Assembly: GCF_900446215.1 (NCBI RefSeq)
Contig: NZ_UAQZ01000013.1
Span: forward strand, 124,001-188,000
Reading direction: 5' to 3'
Length of the DNA: 64,000 nucleotides
Source of the DNA: Burkholderia cenocepacia
Lineage (GTDB): Bacteria; Pseudomonadota; Gammaproteobacteria; Burkholderiales; Burkholderiaceae
The stretch's first letter is position 1. Each line of letters opens with the position of its first letter. A model generated the notes under the pieces. That model was not told the DNA's origin, did no database searches, and saw only the letters and a program-made list of their open reading frames with translations. This document shows positions 42,308-52,194 of this stretch, piece by piece. Both the position numbers and the translations under genes were made by a program.

Positions 42308-43367
42308 GCTCATCGTCGACGACCTGCATCTCAGCTACGGCGCCAACCCGATCCTCAAGGGCGTGTCGTTCGAACTGAAGGCCGGCGAAGTCGTGTGCCT
42401 GCTCGGCGCGTCGGGCAGCGGCAAGACCACGCTGCTGCGTGCGGTGGCCGGCCTCGAACAGCCGTCCGACGGCCGCATCCAGCTCGACGACCGCGTGTTC
42501 TTCGACGGCGCGCAGCGCATCGACCTGCCGGTCGAACAGCGCTCGCTCGGCCTCGTGTTCCAGTCGTACGCGCTGTGGCCGCACCGCACCGTCGCCGACA
42601 ACGTCGGCTACGGGCTCAAGCTGCGCCGCGTCGCACCGGCCGAACAGAAGCGCCGCGTGCAGACCGCGCTCGACCAGCTCGGCCTCGGCCATCTCGCGGA
42701 ACGCTTTCCGCATCAACTGTCGGGCGGCCAGCAGCAGCGTGTCGCGATCGCCCGCGCGCTCGTCTACAACCCACCCGTGATCCTGCTCGACGAGCCGCTG
42801 TCGAACCTCGACGCGAAGCTGCGCGAGGAGGCACGTGCGTGGCTGCGCGAGCTGATCGTGTCGCTCGGGCTGTCGGCCCTTTGCGTGACGCACGACCAGA
42901 CCGAAGCGATGGCGATGTCCGACCGCATCCTGCTGTTGCGCAACGGCCGCATCGAGCAGGAAGGCACGCCGGCCGAGCTGTACGGCGCGCCGCGCTCGCT
43001 GTACACCGCCGAATTCATGGGCAGCAACAACCGGATCGACGCACGCGTCGCCGCGATCGACGGCGAATGCGTGACGCTCGCCGGCGACGGCTGGCAACTG
43101 CAGGCGCTTGCCCGTGACACGCTGGCACCCGGCCAGGGCGCCCAGGCCGTGATCCGCCTCGAACGCGTGCAGGTCGCCGACGGCCCGGGCGCGAACCGGC
43201 TGCAGGCCGACCTCGTCACGTCGATGTATCTCGGCGACCGCTGGGAGTACCTGTTCCATTGCGGCGAGATGCGCCTGCGTGCGTTCGGCCATGTGCCGCG
43301 CGCGCCCGGCAAGCACTGGATCGAATTCCCGACCAACGACTGCTGGGCGTTCGCGAAAGCGGGCTGA
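42300..43367 (+). CDS. ABC transporter ATP-binding protein (FbpC/PotA type)
   Basis: 355 residues. Walker A GASGSGKTT, Q-loop VFQSYALWPH, signature LSGGQQQR, Walker B VILLDEPLSNLD, switch THDQTEAMAMSD. A C-terminal TOBE-like domain (residues 240-350, GSNNRIDARV, TSMYLGDRWEYLFHCG) follows. Translationally coupled to the permease gene by an 8-bp overlap. Confidence 0.94.
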   Translation: MDKLIVDDLHLSYGANPILKGVSFELKAGEVVCLLGASGSGKTTLLRAVAGLEQPSDGRIQLDDRVFFDGAQRIDLPVEQRSLGLVFQSYALWPHRTVADNVGYGLKLRRVAPAEQKRRVQTALDQLGLGHLAERFPHQLSGGQQQRVAIARALVYNPPVILLDEPLSNLDAKLREEARAWLRELIVSLGLSALCVTHDQTEAMAMSDRILLLRNGRIEQEGTPAELYGAPRSLYTAEFMGSNNRIDARVAAIDGECVTLAGDGWQLQALARDTLAPGQGAQAVIRLERVQVADGPGANRLQADLVTSMYLGDRWEYLFHCGEMRLRAFGHVPRAPGKHWIEFPTNDCWAFAKAG

Positions 43368-43433
43368 CCCGGGCGCGGCGGCTCGCCTGCCGCCGCGCAT
43401 GTCGCGCGCCTCGCGCCACGCAACGGCCTTCCG

Positions 43434-43459
43434 TCCGGCGGACGCTTCCCGGCGTCCGC
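43434..43459 (+). terminator. Hairpin between ATPase and porin genes
   Basis: CGGCGGACGC (43434-43443) pairs with GCGTCCGCCG (43450-43459), 6-base loop. No T-run. It lies in the 154-bp gap before the porin and may attenuate read-through. Confidence 0.45.
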
Positions 43460-43521
43460 CGCGGGCGGTCGCGCGCCGTATCCGTTTCACCCAACCCACA
43501 AGAACCAAGGAGACACCGCCA

Positions 43522-44613
43522 ATGAAGTCATGCGCACACCGTTCCCTTCGCGCCGCCGTCCTGACCGGGTCGGCCGCCGTGGCCGGCCTCGCGGCAGGCG
43601 CCGCGCACGCGCAGTCGTCGGTCACGATGTACGGGATCATGGACGCCGGCATCGAATTCACGAACCATGCGGCGCCGCAAGGCGGCAATTCGGTCAAGCT
43701 CAAGTCGGGCAACAAGAACACGTCGCGCTGGGGCCTGCGCGGCGTCGAGGATCTCGGCGGCGGGCTGAAGGCCGTGTTCCGCCTCGAAAGCGGGATCGAC
43801 CTCGCGAACGGCGCGTCCGACGACGGCCCGGACTCGATCTTCGCGCGCCGCGCGACGGTCGGCCTGAAAGGCAAATGGGGCGAACTGTCGCTCGGCCGCA
43901 ACTTCACCGTCACTTACGACTACATGCTGCCGTTCGACCCGATGGGTTACGCGCAGAACTACTCGTGGGCGACCTCGTCGATGGCGACCGGCGGCCGCAA
44001 GGACGGCCTGTTCACGCGCTCGTCGAACGCGGTGCGCTACGACGGCGAATTCAGCGGCTTCAAGTTCGGCGCGCTGTACGGTTTCGGCAACGTGCCGGGC
44101 AGCATGAAGACCAGCTCGAAATACGATTTCGCGGTCGGCTACGAGACGGGGCCGTTCGCCGCCGTCGTCACGTTCGACCGGCAAAACGGCGCGGCCGACA
44201 GCGTCACGCCGGCCGATACCGTCAACTACATCCAGGGCATCCATGCGGGCCTGAGCTACGACTTCGGCAACCTGAAAACGATGGCCGGCTATCGCAACTA
44301 TCGGCGCACGTTCCACACCACGGCCGCGAACCAGTTGAGCGACATGTATTGGCTCGGCGGGTCGTACCAGTTCACGCCGACGTTCTCGCTGATCGCGGCC
44401 GTCTATCACCAGAACATCAAGGGCGGCACGGACGCCGACCCGACGCTGGTGTCGGTGCGCGCGAACTACGCGCTGTCGAAGCGGACGGTGCTGTATGCGG
44501 CCGGCGCGTTCGCGATCGCGAAACACGACCAGAAGGTCGGCGTGTCGCGCGATTTCGCCGGGTATGGCACCACGCAGGTCGGGGTCACGGCGGGGATTCA
44601 GCAGCGGTTTTGA
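43522..44613 (+). CDS. OmpC-like porin linked to the ABC importer
   Basis: 363 residues. Signal peptide (AVLTGSAAVAGLAAGAAHA) then QSSVTMYGIMDAGIEFT, RWGLRGVEDLGGGLKAVFRLE, FARRATVGLKGKWGELSLGRNF and a terminal Phe (GIQQRF). It is an outer-membrane channel probably serving the same solute as the preceding ABC importer. The start at 43522 is set by an AAGGAG site and the signal peptide. Confidence 0.93.
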   Translation: MKSCAHRSLRAAVLTGSAAVAGLAAGAAHAQSSVTMYGIMDAGIEFTNHAAPQGGNSVKLKSGNKNTSRWGLRGVEDLGGGLKAVFRLESGIDLANGASDDGPDSIFARRATVGLKGKWGELSLGRNFTVTYDYMLPFDPMGYAQNYSWATSSMATGGRKDGLFTRSSNAVRYDGEFSGFKFGALYGFGNVPGSMKTSSKYDFAVGYETGPFAAVVTFDRQNGAADSVTPADTVNYIQGIHAGLSYDFGNLKTMAGYRNYRRTFHTTAANQLSDMYWLGGSYQFTPTFSLIAAVYHQNIKGGTDADPTLVSVRANYALSKRTVLYAAGAFAIAKHDQKVGVSRDFAGYGTTQVGVTAGIQQRF

Positions 44614-44757
44614 AGCTGACGCGACGAGCGGCAGCGGGTGATCGGCCGCCCCGACTGCTTTCACGTTACGCGCGGCGGCATGACGGCGAATGGCCCGATG
44701 CCGCCGCGCAATCCAACGCTCACGCTAGATCCGGCCCGCCACGTGGCGATCCGCCGC

Positions 44758-45720
44758 TCACTCGCCACGCATCGTGAACACCGGACGCACGACGCTGCTC
44801 GAATCGCCCCAGTGTTCGCCGACGGCCGACAGCGGCACCGTGCGCGTGTCGATCGCGAGTCCTGCCTCCCCGGCCGCTTCGAATACGCCGCGCACCGACG
44901 CCAGCAAGCGCGGCAACGGCACGCTGCCCAAGCCGCTGCCCATCAGCTCGATCGCGGTCGCGCGCAGCACGGCGCCCGGCAACAGCACATCCGCGCCGCT
45001 GATCGAGCCGATCTCCACGAAACGCAGCCGCCGGCCGCCGGGCGTCGCCTTCGCGGCGACAACCAGCAGCGTCTGCGCGCTGGCGCCCCACAGATAATCG
45101 AGCACGACGTCCACGCCCGCGCGGAAATGCGGTTCGAGCGCCCGCGCCAGATGCACGTCGTCCTGCTGCAGCGACACCGCCGCGTCCGCGCCGGCACTCA
45201 GCAACGCCTGCAACGCGGCCGCGTTGCGGCCCGTCGCGATCACCTTCGCCGCGCCGAGATGCTTCGCGATCCGCACCGCGAGCCGCCCCGACGTGCCCGT
45301 TGCGCCATTGACGAGCACCGTCTCGCCCGCGACGAACCTCGCGCGTTCGGTCAGCGCCGCCCACGACGACATCCCGGGAATCGCGATCGCCGCGGCCGTG
45401 ACATCGTCGAGCGCGTCCGGCAGTGGCACGCACTGCGTATCCGGCGCGATCGTGCGTTCGGCCATCGCACCGAACGGCGCGGGCGCACCGAAGAAGTAGA
45501 CGCGCCGGCCATCATCGAGACGCCCCACGCCGTCGACACCCACAACGAACGGATAAGCGCCAACGGAGGAATAATGCGTACCCGCCGCACGCCCCTGCGC
45601 GATGCGGCTCAGCGCGGACGCCGTCACGTCGATCAGGCTGTGGCCCGGCATCGCACTCGGCGGTTCGAACTCCGTATAAACCGGACGCTGTCCGGCGCCT
45701 TCGACGACTGCTGCTTTCAT
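44758..45720 (-). CDS. Zinc-free quinone oxidoreductase-like MDR family dehydrogenase
   Basis: 320 residues. Medium-chain dehydrogenase fold: GroES-like N-terminus (GHSLIDVTASALSRIAQGRAAGTHYSSVGAYPFVVGVDGVG), cofactor motif VLVNGATGTSGRLAVRIAKHLGA, and VDVVLDYLWG. The catalytic zinc ligands of alcohol dehydrogenases are absent, which places it with quinone oxidoreductases. It is downstream of the small orphan gene (30-bp gap), and an AraC regulator is divergent from both. Confidence 0.88.
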   Translation of the reverse strand: MKAAVVEGAGQRPVYTEFEPPSAMPGHSLIDVTASALSRIAQGRAAGTHYSSVGAYPFVVGVDGVGRLDDGRRVYFFGAPAPFGAMAERTIAPDTQCVPLPDALDDVTAAAIAIPGMSSWAALTERARFVAGETVLVNGATGTSGRLAVRIAKHLGAAKVIATGRNAAALQALLSAGADAAVSLQQDDVHLARALEPHFRAGVDVVLDYLWGASAQTLLVVAAKATPGGRRLRFVEIGSISGADVLLPGAVLRATAIELMGSGLGSVPLPRLLASVRGVFEAAGEAGLAIDTRTVPLSAVGEHWGDSSSVVRPVFTMRGE

Positions 45721-45750
45721 GGTGATTCCTTCGATTCTGGAGGGTGGGCC

Positions 45751-46002
45751 TTACCGGGCATCGAGCCATGCGCGCAGCGCGGGATCGCGTACTTCCAGCA
45801 CGTCGAACAGGCCGAGCGCACGCAGCGCGGGCAACGCATCGATCGCGTCGGCCTCCGCACGCGCCCGCTCGGCCGGGGCAGCGTTCGGGTCGATCAATAC
45901 ACGCGCGTTGACCAGAAACGCGCCGACGGTCCCCTTGCGGATCGTCGTTCCGCCGGCATCGATCCGGTCGGCATGGTCGGGAAGCATCTGTTCGGCTCGC
46001 AT
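45751..46002 (-). CDS. Small protein of unknown function
   Basis: 83 residues, ATG 46000-46002 with GGAG about 10 bases upstream. Sequence has RKGTVGAFLVNARVLID and a helical C-terminus (DALPALRALGLFDVLEVRDPALRAWL). No signal or membrane segment. I do not recognise the family. Its place as first gene before the dehydrogenase, facing the AraC gene, suggests a shared function. Confidence 0.65.
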   Translation of the reverse strand: MRAEQMLPDHADRIDAGGTTIRKGTVGAFLVNARVLIDPNAAPAERARAEADAIDALPALRALGLFDVLEVRDPALRAWLDAR

Positions 46003-46097
46003 CGCGTCGTACTCCGGTTGTCATCGATGGACGCAGTGTAGGCGTGCGAATCCGGCCGATCTCCGGTATAACAGCCATTCGATACCGATATCCGGCC

Positions 46098-46889
46098 ATG
46101 TCCGATCCACTCCTGCCCGCCCGCTTCGTCACGTCCGACGACGGCCCGTTCGTGGTCGCCGCCGTCCTGTCGCAACGCGACCCGCGCATCACCGCGCCGC
46201 ATTCGCATGCGCGCGGCCAGCTCGTCGGCGCGCTGAGCGGGCTCGTGACGATCGGCCTCGACGACCAGGAGTGGGTCGTGCCGGCGATTCATGCAATCTG
46301 GATTCCGCCGCATTGCCGGCATTCGTTGCGTTCGTTCGGGCCGATTGCCGGCTGGTCGGCGTTCGTCGCCGAAGCCCGCTGCGCAGCGCTGCCGGCGACG
46401 CCGCGCGCGATCCGCACGACGCCGCTGCTGCGCGAAGCCGTGCAGCGCGCGGCGAGCTGGGGCGATTCCGATCTGAATGCCGCGCAGACGCGGATCGCCG
46501 ACGTGATCCTCGATGAAATCGCGGCGTCGGAAGCCGAGGCGCTGGGGCTGGTCCGGCCGCGGGACCCGCGGCTCGTGAAGATCACCGATGCGCTGGCCGC
46601 GGATCTCGCGAACGACCGGCGGCTGGAGGAATGGGCCGAATGGGCCGGCATCGGCGCGCGGACGATGAGCCGCCGCTTCGTCGCCGAGACGGGGCTGACG
46701 TTCGCGCAGTGGCGTCAGCAGGCCAGGCTGCTGCGGGCGCTGGAGCGCATTGCCGACGGCGTGCCGGTGACGACGATCGCGCTCGATCTCGGGTACGACA
46801 ACGTGAGCGCGTTCATCGACATGTTCCGGCGCGCGCTGGGGACGACGCCGGGAAGGTACCTGGAGGCGGGACGGCAAGCACCGGGATAA
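46098..46889 (+). CDS. AraC family transcriptional regulator with cupin N-terminus
   Basis: 263 residues. Residues 20-90 form a cupin sensor (APHSHARGQLVGALSGLVTIGLDD, WIPPHCRHSLR). The C-terminal two-HTH domain spans 165-260 (LEEWAEWAGIGARTMSRRFVAETGLTFAQWRQQARLLRALERI, IALDLGYDNVSAFIDMFRRALGTTPGRYL). It is divergent from the small protein-dehydrogenase pair, with 95 bp between, which it probably controls. Start ATG 46098 is preferred over an in-frame ATG at 46044, which would lie in the promoter. Confidence 0.9.
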   Translation: MSDPLLPARFVTSDDGPFVVAAVLSQRDPRITAPHSHARGQLVGALSGLVTIGLDDQEWVVPAIHAIWIPPHCRHSLRSFGPIAGWSAFVAEARCAALPATPRAIRTTPLLREAVQRAASWGDSDLNAAQTRIADVILDEIAASEAEALGLVRPRDPRLVKITDALAADLANDRRLEEWAEWAGIGARTMSRRFVAETGLTFAQWRQQARLLRALERIADGVPVTTIALDLGYDNVSAFIDMFRRALGTTPGRYLEAGRQAPG

Positions 46890-46967
46890 GTACGGCCGCC
46901 ATGCGCGGGCATGACGCCGCGCGACGAACGGCCGGCGCCCGGCACGGGAAAACCGCCCGCCGCTGCA

Positions 46968-47771
46968 TCAATACGTGCCGTCGCCCTGCTTCGCGGCGCC
47001 GCCGCTCCCCTTGAACTGCGCGGCGAGCCGCTCCGCGCTCCGTGCCAGCAGCGTCGTATCGACGCCGACCGCGACGAACGACGCGCCCGCTTCCAGATAG
47101 CGCCGCGCGGCTGCTTCATCCGCGCTCAGGATGCCCGGCGCCTTGCCGGCCGCCTTGATCGCGCGGATCGCGCCGTCGATCGCGGTCTGCACGTCCGGGT
47201 GCCCCGGATGGCCGAGATGGCCGAGATCGGCCGCAAGATCAGCCGGCCCGATGAACACGCCATCGACGCCGTCGACCCGCGCGATCGCATCGATCGCCTC
47301 CAGCCCCGCGCGCGTCTCGACCTGCACGAGCACGGCCATCTCGTCGTTCGCGCGATGCAGGTACTCGCCGACGCGATTCCACCGCGATGCGCGCGCCAGC
47401 GCACTGCCGACACCGCGAATCCCGTGCGGCGGGTAACGGGTCGCCGCCACCGCCGCGCGCGCCTCGTCCGCGCTCTGCACCATCGGCACGAGCAGCGTCT
47501 GCGCGCCGAGATCGAGCACCTGCTTGACGATCACCGGATCGTTCCACGGCACGCGCACGACCGGATGCGACGGATACGGCGCGATCGCCTGCAGTTGCGC
47601 GAGGATCGTCGGCACCGTGTTCGGCGCATGTTCGCCGTCGATCAGCAGCCAGTCGAAACCGGCGCCCGCGACCACTTCGGCGCTGTACGGATTCGCGAGA
47701 CCGAGCCACAAACCGATCTGCGCGTCGCCGCGCGCGAGCGCGGCCTTGAAGACATTCGACGGAATCTGCAT
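46968..47771 (-). CDS. hpaI: 4-hydroxy-2-oxoheptanedioate aldolase
   Basis: 267 residues. Class II HpcH/HpaI aldolase: [34 protein letters not shown] (catalytic His in GEH), VRVPWND (Arg), [13 protein letters not shown] (metal-binding Glu) and [14 protein letters not shown] (metal-binding Asp). It splits the final intermediate into pyruvate and succinate semialdehyde. Last gene of the homoprotocatechuate operon, 12 bp after hpaH. Confidence 0.95.
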   Translation of the reverse strand: MQIPSNVFKAALARGDAQIGLWLGLANPYSAEVVAGAGFDWLLIDGEHAPNTVPTILAQLQAIAPYPSHPVVRVPWNDPVIVKQVLDLGAQTLLVPMVQSADEARAAVAATRYPPHGIRGVGSALARASRWNRVGEYLHRANDEMAVLVQVETRAGLEAIDAIARVDGVDGVFIGPADLAADLGHLGHPGHPDVQTAIDGAIRAIKAAGKAPGILSADEAAARRYLEAGASFVAVGVDTTLLARSAERLAAQFKGSGGAAKQGDGTY

Positions 47772-47783
47772 CGTTCGCTCACC

Positions 47784-48587
47784 TCACTCGAAATAGCACT
47801 GGATCGTCCCGAGCGGGCCGTAGTCGACGCTGAACGTATCGCCCGAGCGCGCCGCGCACGGCCGCGTAAACGACCCGCCGAGCACGATCTGCCCCGGCTC
47901 CAGCGCGACGTCGAAGCGCGACAGCCGGTTCGCGAGCCACGCGACGCCGTTCGCCGGATGGTTCAGCACGCCGGCTGCCACGCCGGTTTCCTCGACCACG
48001 CCGTTGCGCGACATGATCGCCGCGACCCAGCGCAAATCGACGTCCTGCGGGCGCACCGGCCGGCCGCCGATCACGACGCCCGCGTTCGCCGCGTTGTCGG
48101 CGATCGTGTCGAACACCTTGCGCGGCCGCTGGGTGTCGGGGTCGATCGACTGGCTGCGCGCGTCGATGATCTCGAGCGCGGGCACCACGTAGTCAACCGC
48201 GTCGTACACGTCGAAGATCGTGCAGTTCGGGCCGGTGAGCCGCTTGCCGAGCACGAACGCGAGCTCGACCTCGACGCGCGGCACGATGAAGCGGCCGGTC
48301 GGGATCGTGCCGCCGTCCGCGAAGAACATGTCGTCGAGCAGCGCGCCGTAGTCGGGCTCGTCGATCTGCGACGAACTCTGCATCGCCTTCGACGTGAGGC
48401 CGATCTTGTGTCCCTTCAGCGTGCGGCCTTCCGCGAGCTTGAGGGTTACCCACGCGCGCTGGATCGCATAGGCGTCGTCGATCGTGATGTCGGGATGGTC
48501 GAGCGAAATCTGGCGGATCTGCGTGCGTGCGCGCTCGGCGTCGTGCAGACGGTGCGCGAGCTGGTCGATGAGGGCGGGTTCGAGCAT
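47784..48587 (-). CDS. hpaH: 2-oxo-hept-3-ene-1,7-dioate hydratase
   Basis: 267 residues. MhpD/HpaH-type hydratase: [48 protein letters not shown] with metal-ligand Glu residues, [12 protein letters not shown], and the C-terminal [12 protein letters not shown]. It hydrates the diene product of the HpaG/HpaF steps. Start ATG 48585-48587 fits the family N-terminus; hpaF ends 20 bp upstream. Confidence 0.95.
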   Translation of the reverse strand: MLEPALIDQLAHRLHDAERARTQIRQISLDHPDITIDDAYAIQRAWVTLKLAEGRTLKGHKIGLTSKAMQSSSQIDEPDYGALLDDMFFADGGTIPTGRFIVPRVEVELAFVLGKRLTGPNCTIFDVYDAVDYVVPALEIIDARSQSIDPDTQRPRKVFDTIADNAANAGVVIGGRPVRPQDVDLRWVAAIMSRNGVVEETGVAAGVLNHPANGVAWLANRLSRFDVALEPGQIVLGGSFTRPCAARSGDTFSVDYGPLGTIQCYFE

Positions 48588-48607
48588 GGTCGGATCGGGA
48601 ATGGGGT

Positions 48608-49000
48608 TCAGCCGGCCCGCTTGTAGCGGGCGTGAATGTTGTTGTGCTTGTACGAGCCGCTTTCGCTGAACTCGGTCAGTTCCATCGACAGCGCGAGATA
48701 GCGTTTCGCGTACAGCTCGGCGAAATGGGCCTTGATCGCGTCGAACAGCGCGTCGCACGCGGCTTTTTTCTGCGCATCGGTGCGGCCCGAGCCGATCTTC
48801 AGCATCACGTGGACGAACGCGTCGTCCTCCGTGCCGTCGGCGACGCAGTAGTCGTGCAGCTCGATCGCGCGCGACCGGATGCCGCCGGTCGGGAACACGC
48901 CGCCCTGCGCGATCAGCGTCGCGTTGATCGTGCGCAGCAGCGCGGGAATGCGAGCGTCGTCGCGGATGTTCGCGGTGTATTCGACGACGATGTGTGGCAT
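48608..49000 (-). CDS. hpaF: 5-carboxymethyl-2-hydroxymuconate delta-isomerase
   Basis: 130 residues beginning [12 protein letters not shown]; proline 2 is the catalytic N-terminal proline of the tautomerase family. Other markers are [24 protein letters not shown] and [16 protein letters not shown]. It isomerises the HpaE product. Located between hpaD and hpaH as in other Gram-negative hpa operons. Confidence 0.94.
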   Translation of the reverse strand: MPHIVVEYTANIRDDARIPALLRTINATLIAQGGVFPTGGIRSRAIELHDYCVADGTEDDAFVHVMLKIGSGRTDAQKKAACDALFDAIKAHFAELYAKRYLALSMELTEFSESGSYKHNNIHARYKRAG

Positions 49001-49044
49001 GGCAACTCTCCGGTCGGATTCGAGGGCGTGGCGGGCGGCAACGC

Positions 49045-49893
49045 TCAGGGCAGCGGGAAGATCGCGTTGATCTGCCCGGTGCCCGAGCTCGCGAAATAGT
49101 CGGTGACGATCTCGACGGGCCGGTCGTAACGATCCCAGCCGAGCAGCCCGAGCAGCATCGCGGTGTCGTGCATGCCGCCTTCGCCGTGGCAATGCGTGTT
49201 GTACTCGGGCAGCATCGCGCAGAAGGTCTTGAAATCGCCCTGCTTCCACAGCTCGACCACGCGCAGGTCGACCTGCCGGAAGAATTCGCGACTGATCTGA
49301 TGGATCGATTCCTCGGGGCTGCCGTTGTCGTTGAAGCGGTGCGACAGCGAGCCGCTCGCGAGGAACGCGACGTTCGAATCGCTCTTCTCGATCGCTTCGA
49401 GCAGCGCCTCGCCGAAGCGCCGGCTTTCGTCGAGCGTGTGCCACATGCACCAGCCGGCGATCGACACGACCTTGAAATGCTGGTCGCCGTTCATGTAGCG
49501 CATCGGCACGAGCGTGCCGTATTCGAGTTCGAGGCTGTCGATCTCGTGTGCGCGCGTCGCGACGCCGCGCTCGGTGGCCGTTTCCGCGATCAGCCGGCCA
49601 AGCGCCGGGTTGCCCGGATACGCGTACTGCATGTCGCGGATGAAATGCGGCAGCTCGTTGCTCGTATAGGTGCCCGCGAACCGCGCATTGCAGTTCACGT
49701 GATAGCCCGCGTTGACGAGCCAGTGCACGTCCGACACGACGATCGTGTCGACGCCGAGCGCGCGGCAACGCTCGCCGATCAGCTGGTGGCCGCGGATCGC
49801 CGCTTCACGGCAGCCGTGATGCTTGCCGGGCAATTCCGACAGGTACATCGACGGCACGTGCGTGATTTTCGCGGCGAGGGACAGTCTGCCCAT
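49045..49893 (-). CDS. hpaD: 3,4-dihydroxyphenylacetate 2,3-dioxygenase
   Basis: 282 residues. LigB-superfamily (class III) extradiol dioxygenase: [28 protein letters not shown] with metal-ligand His, [12 protein letters not shown] and ATERGV. It opens the ring of homoprotocatechuate between carbons 2 and 3 using Fe(II) and O2. A 44-bp gap separates it from hpaF. Confidence 0.95.
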   Translation of the reverse strand: MGRLSLAAKITHVPSMYLSELPGKHHGCREAAIRGHQLIGERCRALGVDTIVVSDVHWLVNAGYHVNCNARFAGTYTSNELPHFIRDMQYAYPGNPALGRLIAETATERGVATRAHEIDSLELEYGTLVPMRYMNGDQHFKVVSIAGWCMWHTLDESRRFGEALLEAIEKSDSNVAFLASGSLSHRFNDNGSPEESIHQISREFFRQVDLRVVELWKQGDFKTFCAMLPEYNTHCHGEGGMHDTAMLLGLLGWDRYDRPVEIVTDYFASSGTGQINAIFPLP

Positions 49894-49939
49894 CGTTCAA
49901 GTCTCCCTATCGTTCTTGCGACAACACGGCCGGCGCCCG

Positions 49940-51403
49940 TCACACGCCCCAGCGCGGGACGTGATGCGAACCCATCGAAATGCACACGTTCTTGATCTCG
50001 GCGAACACCTCGAAACTGTACTCGCCGCCCTCGCGCCCGGTACCCGATTCCTTCACGCCGCCGAACGGCTGGCGCAGGTCGCGCACGTTCTGGCTGTTGA
50101 CGAACACCATCCCGGCCTCGATGCCGCGCGCGAGGCGATGCACCTTGCCGACGTCCTGCGTCCAGATGTACGACGCGAGGCCGTACGCCGTGTCGTTCGC
50201 AAGCCGCAGCCCGTCGTCTTCGTCGTCGAACGGGATGATGCACGCGACCGGCCCGAAGATCTCCTCCTGCGCGATGCGCATCCGGTTGTCGACGTCGGCG
50301 AACACGGTCGGCCGCACGAAGTTGCCGTTGCGCAGATGGTCGGGCAGCCCGGCCGGCTTGTCCGCGCCGCCGGCAACCACGCGCGCGCCTTCCTGCTCGC
50401 CGATGCGGATGTAGCCCGTCACCTTTTCCCAGTGCTGGCGCGTGATCATCGCGCCGAGATTCGTGCCCGGATCGGCCGGATCGCCGACCACCAGGTTGTT
50501 CGCGCGGCGCGCGAATTCCTGCACGAAGCGGTCGTAGATCGTGCGTTGCACGAAGATCCGCGAGCCGGCGGTGCAGCGTTCGCCGTTGATCGAGAAGATC
50601 GTGAACAGCGACGCGTCGAGCGCGCGATCGAAATCGGCGTCGTCGAAAATGAGCACCGGCGACTTGCCGCCGAGCTCCATCGAATACTTCTTGAGGCCCG
50701 CGCGTTCCATGATCCGCTTGCCGGTGACCGTACCGCCGGTAAACGACACCGCGCGCACGTCCGGATGCCGCACGAGCGCATCGCCGGCCGTCGCGCCGTA
50801 ACCCTGCACAACGTTCAGCACGCCGGGCGGGATGCCGGCTTCGAGTGCGAGCCGGCCGAGCTGGTCGGCCGTCAGCGGCGACAGCTCCGACATCTTCAGC
50901 ACGGCCGTGTTGCCGAGCGCGAGGCACGGCGCCGTCTTCCACGTGGCCGTCATGAACGGCACGTTCCACGGCGACACCAGCGCACATACGCCGACCGGCT
51001 GGTACAGCGTGTAGTTGAGCATCTGGTCGTCGACCGGATAGGTGCGCCCGTTCATCTGCACGCACACTTCCGCGAAGAAGTTGAAGTTCTCGGACGCGCG
51101 CGGAATCAGCTGCTTGCTCGTCTGCGCGATCGGCAGGCCGGTGTCCTGCGTCTCCAGCGCGGCGAGCATCGGCACGTTCTTCTCGATCAGCTCGCCGAGC
51201 TTGCGCATCAGCTTTGCGCGCTCCTTGGCCGGTGTGTTCGCCCATTTCGGGAACGCTTCCTTCGCGGCGCGCACGGCCGCGTCGACCTCGGTCTCGCCGC
51301 CCGACGCGACGTCGGTGATGACTTCACCCGTCGCCGGGTTCAGCGTCGTGAAGGTTTCGCGGCTCTCCACTTCGCGGCCGCCGATCCAGTGCTTGATGGT
51401 CAT
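49940..51403 (-). CDS. hpaE: 5-carboxymethyl-2-hydroxymuconate semialdehyde dehydrogenase
   Basis: 487 residues from ATG 51401-51403. Aldehyde dehydrogenase: NAD-binding SPWNVPFMTATWKTAPCLALGN and SFTGGTVTGKRIM, general base Glu in MELGGKSP, nucleophilic Cys in NGERCTAGSR, and EEIFGPV. It oxidises the ring-cleavage semialdehyde to the acid. Flanked by hpaG2 (26-bp gap) and hpaD. Confidence 0.95.
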   Translation of the reverse strand: MTIKHWIGGREVESRETFTTLNPATGEVITDVASGGETEVDAAVRAAKEAFPKWANTPAKERAKLMRKLGELIEKNVPMLAALETQDTGLPIAQTSKQLIPRASENFNFFAEVCVQMNGRTYPVDDQMLNYTLYQPVGVCALVSPWNVPFMTATWKTAPCLALGNTAVLKMSELSPLTADQLGRLALEAGIPPGVLNVVQGYGATAGDALVRHPDVRAVSFTGGTVTGKRIMERAGLKKYSMELGGKSPVLIFDDADFDRALDASLFTIFSINGERCTAGSRIFVQRTIYDRFVQEFARRANNLVVGDPADPGTNLGAMITRQHWEKVTGYIRIGEQEGARVVAGGADKPAGLPDHLRNGNFVRPTVFADVDNRMRIAQEEIFGPVACIIPFDDEDDGLRLANDTAYGLASYIWTQDVGKVHRLARGIEAGMVFVNSQNVRDLRQPFGGVKESGTGREGGEYSFEVFAEIKNVCISMGSHHVPRWGV

Positions 51404-51429
51404 GTGCTCTCCTTCCTTGGGCGACGGCC

Positions 51430-52194
51430 TCAGCCGGCGCGATAGTAGTCCGCTTCGCCGACGATCGTGTTCACGAGCCGGCCGATCCCTTCGATTTCGG
51501 TCACGACTTCGTCGCCCGGCTGCGTGTTCGCCAGCCCCTCGGGCGTGCCGGTCAGGATCAGGTCGCCCGGCGAAAGCGTCATGAAGCTGCTGATGTGCTC
51601 GATCAGCGCCGGCACGTCGAACACCATGTCGCGAGTGCTGCCGCGCTGCGTCTCCCGGCCGTTCACCGTCGTGCGCAGCATCAGGTCGCCCGCGTCGCCG
51701 ATCTCGTCGCGGCTGACGAACCACGGCCCGAGCGGCGTGCAGGTGTCGCGGTTCTTCACGCGCAGGTTCGGGCGGTAGTAGTTTTCGAGATAGTCGCGGA
51801 TCGCGTAGTCGTTCGCGACCGTATAGCCGGCCACGTAGTCGATCGCCTGCGCGCGGCTCACGCGGCGCGCCGGGCGGCCGATCACGACGGCCAGTTCGCA
51901 CTCGTAATGCATGTGCGTGGCGTCCGCCGGGCGCACGGTGAGCGACCGGTGGCCAACGAACGTGTTCGGCCCCTTCAGGAAAATCAGCGGCTCGGTCGGT
52001 GCATTGAACGCGAGTTCCTTCGCGTGGTCGGCGTAGTTCAGGCCGAGCGCGAAGGTCGTGCGCGGCGCGACGGGCGGCAACCACGCCACCGCGTCCTCGG
52101 CCACCACTCGCCCCGTATCCAGGCGGATCGCGCCGTCGCCGGCCGGTTCGGCCGCATGCAGTGCGCCGTTGTAGATCACGCGAGCCGTCTTCAT
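51430..52194 (-). CDS. hpaG2: Homoprotocatechuate pathway isomerase/decarboxylase, C-terminal-type subunit
   Basis: 254 residues. Fumarylacetoacetate-hydrolase fold: LGLNYADHAKE, FLKGPNTFVGH, YECELAVVIGRPARRV with metal ligands, GYTVANDYAIRDYLENYYRPNLRVKNRDT and LILTGTPEGL. In Escherichia coli the two halves are one HpaG protein; here they are separate genes overlapping by 4 bp (ATGA). It decarboxylates and isomerises the oxo-acid intermediate. Confidence 0.93.
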   Translation of the reverse strand: MKTARVIYNGALHAAEPAGDGAIRLDTGRVVAEDAVAWLPPVAPRTTFALGLNYADHAKELAFNAPTEPLIFLKGPNTFVGHRSLTVRPADATHMHYECELAVVIGRPARRVSRAQAIDYVAGYTVANDYAIRDYLENYYRPNLRVKNRDTCTPLGPWFVSRDEIGDAGDLMLRTTVNGRETQRGSTRDMVFDVPALIEHISSFMTLSPGDLILTGTPEGLANTQPGDEVVTEIEGIGRLVNTIVGEADYYRAG

